From Candidatus Sulfotelmatobacter sp. (GTDB taxonomy: Bacteria; Acidobacteriota; Terriglobia; Terriglobales; SbA1), in NCBI GenBank assembly GCA_030151135.1, contig JASLEQ010000152.1, positions 1 through 10,342 on the forward strand: a stretch of DNA of 10,342 bases, in the 5' to 3' direction. Below are positions 1 to 7,825 of this stretch, piece by piece (position 1 is the first letter of the stretch; each line of letters starts with the position of its first letter). The notes beneath the pieces were generated by a model, which was not told the origin of the DNA, ran no database searches, and worked only from the letters and a program-made list of their open reading frames with translations. A program made the position numbers and the translations under genes.

Positions 1-268
1 CATAGGAAGCTTCGGGAGCGGCGAGTTTTTCGCAGTGAATGGTGGTGCGGTGGTGGGCGCGTCCGTAACCAAGTTCGACCTCCGCGCCCATGGCCGCTAG
101 TAGATTGCGCGTGGTCTGGATGTCGCGAACCTGCGGAATATTCTCGAGGACGACGGGCTGATCGGTGAGCAGGGCGGCGGCCATGCAGGGAAGTGCGGCA
201 TTTTTCGCTCCGCTGACGCGTACCGTACCCAGTAGCGGCTCTCCGCCGCGAATGACGAACTTGTCCAT
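1..268 (-). CDS. murA: UDP-N-acetylglucosamine 1-carboxyvinyltransferase (MurA), N-terminal part, cut by window edge
   Basis: MurA transfers enolpyruvate from phosphoenolpyruvate to UDP-GlcNAc in the cytoplasm, the first committed step of peptidoglycan synthesis. Only the first 89 residues are inside the window. They begin MDKFVIRGGEPLLGTVRVSG and continue with AKNAALP, so the invariant Lys22-Asn23 pair of the family falls at exactly residues 22-23. Later comes VVLENIPQVRDIQTT, which matches the usual VxIxNVPxLxDVxT segment of EPT-fold enzymes. The ATG at 268 is preceded by AAGGA (276-280 on the complement) with a 7-base gap, which supports this start. The catalytic Cys loop and the rest of the protein lie beyond base 1. 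Identity is secure from the N-terminus; whether it is the only MurA copy cannot be seen. No convincing promoter was found just upstream. Confidence 0.95.
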   Translation of the reverse strand, partial: MDKFVIRGGEPLLGTVRVSGAKNAALPCMAAALLTDQPVVLENIPQVRDIQTTRNLLAAMGAEVELGYGRAHHRTTIHCEKLAAPEASY

Positions 269-613
269 GGATGAATCCTTGAGGTGATTGTAATGGGAAT
301 GCGCATTCTTGCTTGTTGACTGCCGTGGAACGTAAGTGCAGGCACAGACGAGTGAAAATGCCGCTGCGGCAAAGATCCTTTACCGCGAAGAGCGCGAGGA
401 AAAACCGAGTCCACTGGCATACCGGCGTTTGAGCGCAGACTGGATTTCCCTCCGTGAGGCGTTGTTTCGCTCACAGATTGCGAGGGCAGAAGTTGTACCT
501 TACGAATCTGTATCAGGGTCCAAGGCGGGCATCAACGTTGGTACAGAAGATATCGAGGACTTAGCGCGTGAGGGAACGGACGAGTGCGTTCGTCGCTTCA
601 CGAACTTCATTCT
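269..613. other. Intergenic region between murA and the DUF6982-like gene
   Basis: These 345 bases hold no gene I can support. A plus-strand open frame starts with GTG at 336, but its product matches nothing I recognise and it runs 157 bases antisense into the conserved minus-strand gene. A 6-bp hairpin, GTTCGT/ACGAAC with a 6-base loop, lies at 588-605 just past the end of the DUF6982-like gene. It has no U-tract on the minus strand, so it is at best a weak 3'-end structure. A tandem TTCATTC pair sits at 606-619. The ribosome-binding site of murA is at 276-280. Confidence 0.5.
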
Positions 614-1087
614 TCATTCTTCAAACATGGGCACTTGGCGCTGGTCGGTCGGACGGCGCTGGCGTCGCGTCGCGCCGATTACTGCAATCACTGTCAGAGA
701 TTCCAGGGCCGTACGGGGCACAAAAATCCGTTGCGTGTTCGACCGCTGGTCCGGCGGATTAATCAAATAGCCCTCGGGCATGGCCTGAAGCAGGTCGGCG
801 GGCATCAGGCCTTCCAGGACTTCGCTGTCTTTAAAACGAAGGCGAACCCAGAGACCTTCCGAGCGCGGACGGGTGGTGAATGTTTTGCGGGCAAGCGATT
901 CGGCCTCGCCGAACTCACGGACGAAATAGACGCCTTTGATCTCCCGCAGATCGATCAGGATCACGGTGCCGCTGGTATTCAGCACCTCGACCTTGCCCTC
1001 GTTGACGAACTGGGTGGGCGAGACGTATCCGGAGACGGAGTCGCGGTCCATCTTACGGACGATCACTTTTTTGTGCGTGGACACCAT
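614..1087 (-). CDS. Small conserved acidobacterial protein, DUF6982-like
   Basis: This encodes 157 residues of unknown function. The sequence opens with STHKKVIVRKMDRDSVSGYV, has a central FTTRPRSEGLWVRLRFKD segment, continues with VLEGLMPADLL and RIFVPRTALESLTVI, and ends in PMFEE. From memory this resembles a short protein family common in Acidobacteria (DUF6982); that assignment was not checked. It has no signal peptide and no membrane segment, so it should be cytoplasmic. The alternating beta-strand pattern suggests a small beta-rich fold. The start is uncertain: TTG (1090), ATG (1087) and GTG (1084) follow one another in frame, and none has a Shine-Dalgarno sequence because a 7-base repeat array ends only three bases upstream of the TTG. 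I chose the ATG. The gene reads toward murA but is separated from it by 345 bases, so co-transcription is uncertain. Confidence 0.8.
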   Translation of the reverse strand: MVSTHKKVIVRKMDRDSVSGYVSPTQFVNEGKVEVLNTSGTVILIDLREIKGVYFVREFGEAESLARKTFTTRPRSEGLWVRLRFKDSEVLEGLMPADLLQAMPEGYLINPPDQRSNTQRIFVPRTALESLTVIAVIGATRRQRRPTDQRQVPMFEE

Positions 1088-1090
1088 CAA

Positions 1091-1121
1091 AGTACTCAGT
1101 ACCCGGTACTCGGTACCCAGT
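1091..1121. repeat. Heptad tandem repeat array 1 (AGTACTC type)
   Basis: Four consecutive 7-base units are seen: AGTACTC, AGTACCC, GGTACTC and GGTACCC, followed by a partial AGT. They follow the consensus RGTACYC with no register break. Each unit contains the self-complementary core GTAC. The array ends directly beside the start codons of the minus-strand gene, where its ribosome-binding site would be expected. Confidence 0.85.
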
Positions 1122-1190
1122 TAAAATCGTGATTCATCTGATCACGGCGACGCGCTCAAGCTCCCGCGAAAGTTCCCAGCATGCAATCGT

Positions 1191-1223
1191 CTACTGAGTA
1201 CTAACAACTGAGTACTGAGTACT
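1191..1223. repeat. Heptad tandem repeat array 2 (GAGTACT type, inverted relative to array 1)
   Basis: The units are GAGTACT (1196-1202), AACAACT (1203-1209), GAGTACT (1210-1216) and GAGTACT (1217-1223), preceded by a partial CTACT. GAGTACT is the reverse complement of the AGTACTC unit of array 1, so the two arrays form an inverted pair about 70 bases apart. The second unit has diverged. Confidence 0.85.
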
Positions 1224-1316
1224 GGACTTTGCGATTCTCGCACTTTTTTCCCACAAAGACCCCGGAATCCGTCTTGGCAGTAGCCAAAATGTAAACGTTG
1301 TGTTATTTTCTTGAAC

Positions 1317-1344
1317 TTGCCGGAAAGATTCCATTCTGTATAAG
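1317..1344 (+). promoter_or_regulatory. Candidate housekeeping promoter for the nucleotidyltransferase gene
   Basis: TTGCCG (1317-1322) and TATAAG (1339-1344) are separated by 16 bases, a fair match to a sigma-70-type -35/-10 pair. It lies about 165 bases before the start at 1512, so the leader would be long. This is pattern matching only, and other hexamer pairs are possible. Confidence 0.3.
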
Positions 1345-1408
1345 TACTTTGTATTTAGTTAGTTGCATTCGTGTACCTAAGGGTCTGGATGGTTGGTGCG
1401 GCTGGCCC

Positions 1409-1428
1409 TGTGGAAAAACTGTGGAAAG
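1409..1428. repeat. Direct repeat TGTGGAAA, DnaA-box-like, in the nucleotidyltransferase leader
   Basis: TGTGGAAAA (1409-1417) and TGTGGAAAG (1420-1428) recur with an 11-base period, about one helical turn. On the complement the first reads TTTTCCACA, one base away from the DnaA-box consensus TTATNCACA. They could be protein-binding sites, but two imperfect copies are weak evidence. Confidence 0.35.
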
Positions 1429-1511
1429 ATTGGCAAATCGGGCCCTCCCAAGCGGCGATTCCGGCATCGAATCGCGTTTGCTCCGGGAATTGGGCAGCCG
1501 CTTGAAAGCGA

Positions 1512-3122
1512 ATGGCTGATTACATTTACACGATGGAAATCCGGCTGACGCCGGACCAGTTGAAGGGCGTCGGTCTCGTGCAAGACGTAGCCCGCGCGGC
1601 GGGCATGAATTTATACCTCACGGGCGGGGCGATCCGCGACATTATCAGCGGGTTCACCATCCGAGACCTGGATTTCACGGTCCAGGGCAATCCCCTCAAA
1701 TTAGTCAAAGATTTCGAGAAGGCCGGGGCGAGGATCACGGCCGTCGAGGAAGAGGTCCGTACGATTTTCCTGGCGTTGCCCGGCAACGCGCGCGCCGAAG
1801 TCAGCATGGCGCGTACGGAGAAATTTGAAAAGACAGGCAAGCCTCCGCTGGTGATGCCAGCGACGATTCATGAGGACCTGCGGCGGCGCGACTTCACCGT
1901 CAACGCCATGGCACTCTCGCTGAATGAAGGATCGCGCGGGCTGTTGCTCGATCCCTTCAACGGGGTCGCCGATATTGAGGCGAAGGTCATCCGGATCCTT
2001 CATAACTATTCGTTCCTGGAAGATCCTTCGCGCCTGATTCGCGCGACCCGGTTTGCTGCCCGCTTTCATTGGCCCATCGAAGAGCGCACGCAAGCACGGT
2101 ACGACGCGGCGAAGGAAGGCAAGTACATCGACCACATTTTAAAGTCGTCGATCGGGCACGAGATCGCGGCACTGGCGCATGAAGACGATCCGCTCAATGT
2201 CGTGAGGATGCTTGAGAAAGAAGGCTGGCTCGAGATTCTGCATCCGCACTGGACCTCGGCAAAGGTCGACGTGAACGGCATTACCGCTTTGATGAAGACG
2301 CGGCAGCAGATGGTCGATTTGGGATACACGCCAGATGCGGGCCCGGCGGTGATGTATTTCCTGACCTCGAACTTCAACGAAAAAGAGACGAGCGATATTC
2401 AGAAGATGATCCCGCGTAAGGACCTGGTCGAGGCCTGGCGCGACATTGAGGATCATGCCAAGGAATTGGCGAAGCGGTTGATGGGAAAAGAGGCAGCGAC
2501 GCCGTCGCGGACATGGCAATTGCTGTCGTCGGCGCGGCCTGAGATGGTGCTCTTCCTCGCCGTAACGGCGAAGCAGCAGGCCGTTGAGCAGAAGATCAAG
2601 AATTATCTGACGAAGTGGCGCCAGGTGCAGCAGACCCTGCCGCTTCCGGAGATGACGGAACTGCTGATCACACCGCAACTGCCGGAGTATCCAAAGCTCG
2701 CGCACGATGTGTTCCTGTTGCTGCTGGATGGCAAGATGCGTTCGCGCACCGAGCGTCTGAAATATTTGAAGCCGTTTGCTCCACCTCCACCGCCTCCACC
2801 ACCGGCGCCGCGAAGAGGACGCCAACCGAAGGCTGCGGCACAGGCAGCGGCGGCGGGCGCTCCGGGAGCACCACCGGCTAAGGCTGGCCCGAAGGGAAAG
2901 AAGGGGAAGGCTGCCACTGCCGGTCAAGGTCCGGGACCAGTGGCTGTAGCAGCGCCAGTGCCGGCAAAGCCTGACGCCAAGGCGAAGCTTGCGGCGAAGG
3001 CCGCTCCGCCGAAAGTTGCCGAAAAGGCGAAGGCTCCGGCTAAACCTGCGAAGCCAACGAAGGCCGCTGCGAAGCCGGCCGCAAAACCTGCAAAAGCAGC
3101 GAAGAAGAGCAAGAAGAAATAA
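1512..3122 (+). CDS. CCA-adding / poly(A) polymerase family nucleotidyltransferase with Lys/Ala/Pro-rich tail
   Basis: This 536-residue class II nucleotidyltransferase should add CCA (or A, or C) to the 3' end of tRNA, or tail RNA, using NTPs and two metal ions. The catalytic head shows LTGGAIRD (36-43), the metal-binding DLD (52-54), EVSMAR (96-101), [11 protein letters not shown] (124-134), DPFNG (147-151) and the nucleotide-recognition segment [16 protein letters not shown] (170-185). Helical neck/body regions follow to about residue 420. Then come eight consecutive prolines (424-431) and about 105 residues of Ala/Lys/Pro repeats ending KKSKKK. The tail is far outside the family fold and is probably disordered and nucleic-acid binding. 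The start at 1512 has only a weak GAAAG upstream; an alternative ATG lies at 1533. No HD phosphohydrolase domain is seen. Whether it adds CCA, only A, or only C and C cannot be settled from the sequence. Confidence 0.9.
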   Translation: MADYIYTMEIRLTPDQLKGVGLVQDVARAAGMNLYLTGGAIRDIISGFTIRDLDFTVQGNPLKLVKDFEKAGARITAVEEEVRTIFLALPGNARAEVSMARTEKFEKTGKPPLVMPATIHEDLRRRDFTVNAMALSLNEGSRGLLLDPFNGVADIEAKVIRILHNYSFLEDPSRLIRATRFAARFHWPIEERTQARYDAAKEGKYIDHILKSSIGHEIAALAHEDDPLNVVRMLEKEGWLEILHPHWTSAKVDVNGITALMKTRQQMVDLGYTPDAGPAVMYFLTSNFNEKETSDIQKMIPRKDLVEAWRDIEDHAKELAKRLMGKEAATPSRTWQLLSSARPEMVLFLAVTAKQQAVEQKIKNYLTKWRQVQQTLPLPEMTELLITPQLPEYPKLAHDVFLLLLDGKMRSRTERLKYLKPFAPPPPPPPPAPRRGRQPKAAAQAAAAGAPGAPPAKAGPKGKKGKAATAGQGPGPVAVAAPVPAKPDAKAKLAAKAAPPKVAEKAKAPAKPAKPTKAAAKPAAKPAKAAKKSKKK

Positions 3123-3208
3123 CCTTCGCACCGGGTTCATTCTGGCCTTTTACAATCTGTTGGCCGTGTGTCCCGCAGGTCCACGTCCCTCTCCCGTAGG
3201 AGCACGTC

Positions 3209-3601
3209 ATGAAACTCAACAAGCTCACGCCCAACCTCGTCGTCAGAGACGTCACCGCTAGCATGAAGTTTTACGAAACGGTGCTCGGCCTTCAACCGGC
3301 AATCAAAGTTCCGGACGAACCGCCCTACATTTTCGGCTCTGTCACAAATGGCAGCGTAGAGATTTTCTTCAATGACCAGAAGATGGTCGCGGAAGATTAT
3401 CCTCCGCTAGGAGCCAAGCCGATCGGCGGCAGCCTCACACAGTTCATTGAGGTCGAAGGGATTCAGGAAGTGATGGCAGCCGTCCAAAAAGCCGGAGCAA
3501 AAATCGTGATGCCGATCAAAGATCAGTTTTACGGCATGCGAGAGTTCGCCTTTGAAGATCCCGAAGGCTGGATCATCACCATCGCTGAAAAAATAAAGTA
3601 G
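3209..3601 (+). CDS. VOC-family (glyoxalase/bleomycin-resistance fold) protein
   Basis: The 130-residue product has two beta-alpha-beta-beta-beta modules typical of the vicinal oxygen chelate family. The first is around LTPNLVVRDVTASMKFYETV (6-25) and the second runs from about residue 74, ending with YGMREFAFEDPEGWIITIAE (108-127). The positions that usually hold metal ligands appear to be Asn9, Glu51, Gln78 and Glu127, so the usual histidines are absent. It may bind metal weakly, or act as a binding or resistance protein. The substrate cannot be predicted. The start is well supported by AGGAG (3198-3202) six bases before ATG. It lies 86 bases after the nucleotidyltransferase on the same strand and may share its transcript, though a functional link is not evident. 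Confidence 0.88.
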   Translation: MKLNKLTPNLVVRDVTASMKFYETVLGLQPAIKVPDEPPYIFGSVTNGSVEIFFNDQKMVAEDYPPLGAKPIGGSLTQFIEVEGIQEVMAAVQKAGAKIVMPIKDQFYGMREFAFEDPEGWIITIAEKIK

Positions 3602-3803
3602 CCAGGGGCTCCCTCCGTAGTCTCGACCTTATTCCAGAGACAGGGGTGGGGATTTGCTTTCGACCTTTTCCTAGGAATTGTGAAATGCTTTTCTGCCGAT
3701 AAGGATGACTCTCAGGCAACTGATTTCCGGGGTCGGTATAAGAGCTCACAAAATCGCCTCCGTATCCCAGCTAATCACACCATAAAACCTGAGGCTTGCC
3801 ACC
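3602..3803. other. Intergenic region downstream of the VOC gene
   Basis: No gene is supported in this 202-base stretch. A perfect 10-base palindrome TTCCTAGGAA lies at 3668-3677. I see no clear terminator for the rightward VOC transcript: the short AGGG/CCCT inverted repeat just after the stop codon has no T-run. A plus-strand open frame at 3680-3868 runs across the opposing terminator and is not credible. Confidence 0.45.
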
Positions 3804-3850
3804 AAAAAAAAAAAGCACAGAGGCCGTCGGAGCGGTCGACCCTCTGTGCT
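3804..3850 (-). terminator. Rho-independent terminator of the DUF5818-like gene
   Basis: On the minus strand a 10-bp stem (AGCACAGAGG at 3814-3823 pairs with CCTCTGTGCT at 3841-3850) is extended by an inner 4-bp GTCG/CGAC stem (3826-3829 with 3837-3840) around a 7-base loop, with a CC bulge. An uninterrupted run of T on the minus strand follows (A at 3804-3814 on the plus strand). It lies 67 bases beyond the stop codon of the upstream gene. There is no T-run on the plus-strand side, so it acts in one direction. Confidence 0.92.
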
Positions 3851-3860
3851 CTTCTGTCAG

Positions 3861-3902
3861 CTCGTTGAACGAGTTGTTATGTCTCGGCGAAAAGCATCGC
3901 CG
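3861..3902 (-). other. Two small dyads in the 3' untranslated region of the DUF5818-like gene
   Basis: CGGCGA-AAAGCA-TCGCCG (3885-3902) forms a 6-bp hairpin, and CTCGTT-G-AACGAG (3861-3873) is a perfect odd palindrome. Both sit between the stop codon and the terminator and may add 3'-end structure to the mRNA. No function is assigned. Confidence 0.4.
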
Positions 3903-3917
3903 CTTGCGTTACCGGTC

Positions 3918-4538
3918 TTACTTTACGGTGATCTTGTTCGTTGTCGGATCAAGCGTTCCCTGCACGCGAACGCGCTTTCCGTCGAACTTCTTCACTTCAT
4001 CCTGATGATCGATGTCGTACGTCTTGCCGGAATCATCCTTCAGTACATATTTGTCGCCCTGCTTCGTCACTGTTCCGGAGAAAGTCTGAGTTCCACTCGC
4101 TGCACCCGCAGCATCGCTGGTGGCCGATCCGTTTGCGCCACTCGCCGCTGATGATCCAGACGGGCTCGACTGCGTGGTTCCGGATTCCGGAGTGCGGTTG
4201 GCCGGTGTTCCTGCGTCAGGACTCTGGTTCGCGTTCGGCATCTGCGAATTCGGCGAAGTCGTGTCCGGCGTCTGCGACTGGGATCCGGATTGTGATCCAG
4301 ACTGAGAAGCCGAAGGCGTGCGGTCGGTACTATCGGGCATCGAAGGCGACTGGCTCGGCGCGGTGGAAGGTGTCTGCTGCGATGGCGTTGTGTCCGGCGA
4401 CGAGGACGGCTGCTGCGCTTGGCTGTCCGGCGTCGTTGACGGGGTTGTGCTCTGTGCGTAGAGCGCGCTACCCCAGGAGATCATTCCAAGTGCGATCGCC
4501 AGGGTGGCGAGAAACGATAGCGTCTGAATCTTTTTCAC
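3918..4538 (-). CDS. Secreted protein with Ser/Thr/Pro/Gln-rich linker and C-terminal DUF5818-like domain
   Basis: The 206-residue product is predicted to be exported. An N-terminal KK is followed by a hydrophobic core (LSFLATLAIALGMISW) and ALYA-QS, a good signal peptidase I site after residue 28. Residues about 29-149 are low-complexity Ser/Thr/Pro/Gln/Ala with SGSQSGSQSQ repeats. The last 57 residues (from TQTFSGTVTKQGDKYVL to the end) form a compact beta-rich domain with FSGTV, YDIDHQDEVKKFDGKRVRV and GTLDPTTNKITV. It resembles DUF5818, a small OB-like domain I associate with acidobacterial secreted proteins; the function is unknown. The GTG start at 4538 is chosen because GGAGG (4543-4547) lies 4 bases upstream and a signal peptide follows at once. 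Longer in-frame starts would run over the sigma-54 promoter. It has its own promoter and terminator, so it is probably monocistronic. Confidence 0.82.
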   Translation of the reverse strand: MKKIQTLSFLATLAIALGMISWGSALYAQSTTPSTTPDSQAQQPSSSPDTTPSQQTPSTAPSQSPSMPDSTDRTPSASQSGSQSGSQSQTPDTTSPNSQMPNANQSPDAGTPANRTPESGTTQSSPSGSSAASGANGSATSDAAGAASGTQTFSGTVTKQGDKYVLKDDSGKTYDIDHQDEVKKFDGKRVRVQGTLDPTTNKITVK

Positions 4539-4542
4539 AAAT

Positions 4543-4547
4543 CCTCC
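4543..4547 (-). promoter_or_regulatory. Ribosome-binding site fixing the GTG start of the DUF5818-like gene
   Basis: GGAGG on the minus strand stands four bases before GTG at 4538. It is the only strong Shine-Dalgarno sequence in this frame and shows that upstream in-frame codons are not translated. Confidence 0.75.
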
Positions 4548-4576
4548 AGGAGCCCTGCGGCTCTCCGCGAGAACCT

Positions 4577-4592
4577 TGCAAGCACGGTGCCA
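4577..4592 (-). promoter_or_regulatory. Sigma-54 (RpoN) -24/-12 promoter
   Basis: The minus strand reads TGGCAC, five bases, then TTGCA. The GG and GC dinucleotides are exactly 12 bases apart, as in the sigma-54 consensus TGGCAC-N5-TTGCW. Transcription should begin about 12 bases past the GC, near 4566, giving a leader of about 28 bases that contains the GGAGG site. Such promoters need an enhancer-binding AAA+ activator. I could not identify an activator site upstream, and no activator gene is in the window. Confidence 0.75.
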
Positions 4593-4867
4593 AGAATTCG
4601 CCGTCAGCGCCACTTCGATCGTGGTCACATTGAAAGCGAAAGAGTTACGGGGGCTCGTAAATAGAACCAATGCGCGGAGTCAGGAAAGATTTGTCCAACA
4701 CTACCCGGAATGCGGTAGCCCAGAAGCATCCACAAAGGCACGCGACTACTGCTTCACGAGCATCCTGTCGAGCATTTCCTGCAGGCAGTGAGAAAACTCT
4801 TCCGTAAAAGCGCAGACGGGTCACGGGGTGCAAGAGGAGCCGGACGATCAAAGAGAATGCTTCTGAG
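4593..4867. other. Intergenic region upstream of the sigma-54 promoter
   Basis: No gene is supported. It should contain the enhancer sites expected for the sigma-54 promoter, usually 80-200 bases upstream, but I see no clear long dyad. Short open frames here have no recognisable product. Confidence 0.4.
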
Positions 4868-4894
4868 AAAAAAGCTGCGAGCGAAATCGCAGCT
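4868..4894 (-). terminator. Second terminator-like hairpin downstream of pnp
   Basis: AGCTGCGA (4873-4880) and TCGCAGCT (4887-4894) form a perfect 8-bp stem with a 6-base loop. On the minus strand it is followed at once by T residues (A at 4868-4873 on the plus strand). It lies about 80 bases beyond the main pnp terminator, so it is either a back-up terminator or the end of a short separate transcript. Confidence 0.75.
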
Positions 4895-4974
4895 CTGATC
4901 GGTTTGGAGGGGTTTTAATCCGCACGGAACGTATGCGTCTGCGGAAAGAACGTGGTCTCCGCCACAGTCCGCGC
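4895..4974 (-). ncRNA. Possible small RNA or read-through segment between two terminators
   Basis: This 80-base stretch lies between the pnp terminator and a second terminator hairpin on the same strand. It contains a further 6-bp hairpin, TCCGCA/TGCGGA at 4919-4945. No open frame makes sense, and I could not find a convincing promoter within it. It may be a small RNA ending at 4868, or only spacer before a back-up terminator. Confidence 0.25.
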
Positions 4975-5014
4975 AAAAAAGGAAAGAGCCGCGAACGACC
5001 TTGCGGCTCTTTCC
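4975..5014 (-). terminator. Rho-independent terminator of pnp
   Basis: GGAAAGAGCCGC (4981-4992) and GCGGCTCTTTCC (5003-5014) form a perfect 12-bp stem with a 10-base loop. Six T residues follow on the minus strand (A at 4975-4980 on the plus strand). It begins 28 bases past the pnp stop codon. Confidence 0.95.
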
Positions 5015-5042
5015 AAGGTTGAGCTTGACTGCTGTTGAAGGG

Positions 5043-7490
<2,448 letters not shown>

Positions 7491-7496
7491 TGAATG

Positions 7497-7501
7497 TCCT
7501 T
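7497..7501 (-). promoter_or_regulatory. Ribosome-binding site fixing the pnp start
   Basis: AAGGA on the minus strand lies six bases before ATG at 7490. It decides between this start and an in-frame TTG seven codons earlier. Confidence 0.75.
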
Positions 7502-7550
7502 CGGAGTGCAATCAGCAGGAAGTGTTAAGTGAGAGAAATGAAAGAAAAGA

Positions 7551-7596
7551 TGGGTGCCCCATTTCTGGCCGATTGCACCGGAGATGGGATTTTTTG
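7551..7596 (+). repeat. Hairpin element copy A (GGGTGCCCCAT ... ATGGGATTTT)
   Basis: CCCATTTCTGG (7558-7568) pairs with CCGGAGATGGG (7578-7588) over 11 bp, including two G-U pairs, around a 9-base loop. Six T residues (7590-7595) follow. The two G-U pairs exist only in plus-strand RNA; on the minus strand they become A-C mismatches. It shares its ends with copy B in the same orientation and looks like a dispersed repeat. In plus-strand RNA it also resembles a terminator, antisense to the pnp leader. Confidence 0.7.
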
Positions 7597-7679
7597 TTGC
7601 CGACAAGTTCGAGCGTGATTTGCCTACCCATCGCGACTCTCGAACGATCAAGACCGATGTCGCCAATGACGACACCTGA

Positions 7680-7691
7680 CTTGACGTCAAG
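7680..7691. repeat. 12-base perfect palindrome in the pnp leader
   Basis: CTTGACGTCAAG is fully self-complementary, with the core TGACGTCA. It could be an operator for a dimeric regulator, or it may be chance. On the minus strand it contains TTGACG, a good -35 hexamer, but no matching -10 element is found 16-18 bases on. Confidence 0.4.
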
Positions 7692-7749
7692 CCCTGGTTG
7701 GGATCGCTTGCGCTCAGAAAACGCACGTGTGGAGAGTCCTCAATGCTGC

Positions 7750-7767
7750 CCGTTTCACCAGAAACGG
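7750..7767 (-). other. 7-bp RNA hairpin in the rpsO-pnp intergenic region
   Basis: CCGTTTC (7750-7756) and GAAACGG (7761-7767) pair perfectly around a 4-base ACCA loop (TGGT on the minus strand). There is no U-tract after it. A structured leader at this place recalls the processing hairpin of the E. coli pnp mRNA, but that role is only inferred. Confidence 0.5.
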
Positions 7768-7825
7768 ATTCTCAGAAATGCCCGGACGACTCCACCTGAA
7801 TGGATGTGAGATACCACCACTTCAC

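Larger units (their letters stand above)
1088..1511. other. Divergent intergenic region between the DUF6982-like gene and the nucleotidyltransferase
   Basis: No gene is supported here. An open frame at 1298-1519 has no recognisable product. The region holds two inverted arrays of a GAGTACT-type heptad (1091-1121 and 1191-1223), a 5-bp hairpin TTGGC-AGTA-GCCAA (1274-1287), a possible promoter near 1317-1344, and a pair of direct TGTGGAAA repeats (1409-1428). It should carry the promoters of both divergent genes, though only the rightward one gives a candidate. Confidence 0.6.

Noticed and set aside
336..770. Plus-strand open frame of 144 codons with a GTG start
   Set aside because: Its product matches nothing I recognise, it has no good ribosome-binding site, and its last 157 bases are antisense to the conserved minus-strand gene.
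1091..1223. CRISPR-like array
   Set aside because: Units are 7 bases with no spacers, arrays are inverted, and no cas genes are present.
1298..1519. Plus-strand open frame of 73 codons upstream of the nucleotidyltransferase
   Set aside because: No recognisable product, no ribosome-binding site, and it overlaps the true start.
2139..3140. Long minus-strand open frame (333 codons) antisense to the nucleotidyltransferase
   Set aside because: The product is Arg/Leu/Ser-rich junk typical of the complement of a GC-rich gene, while the plus frame carries all the catalytic motifs.
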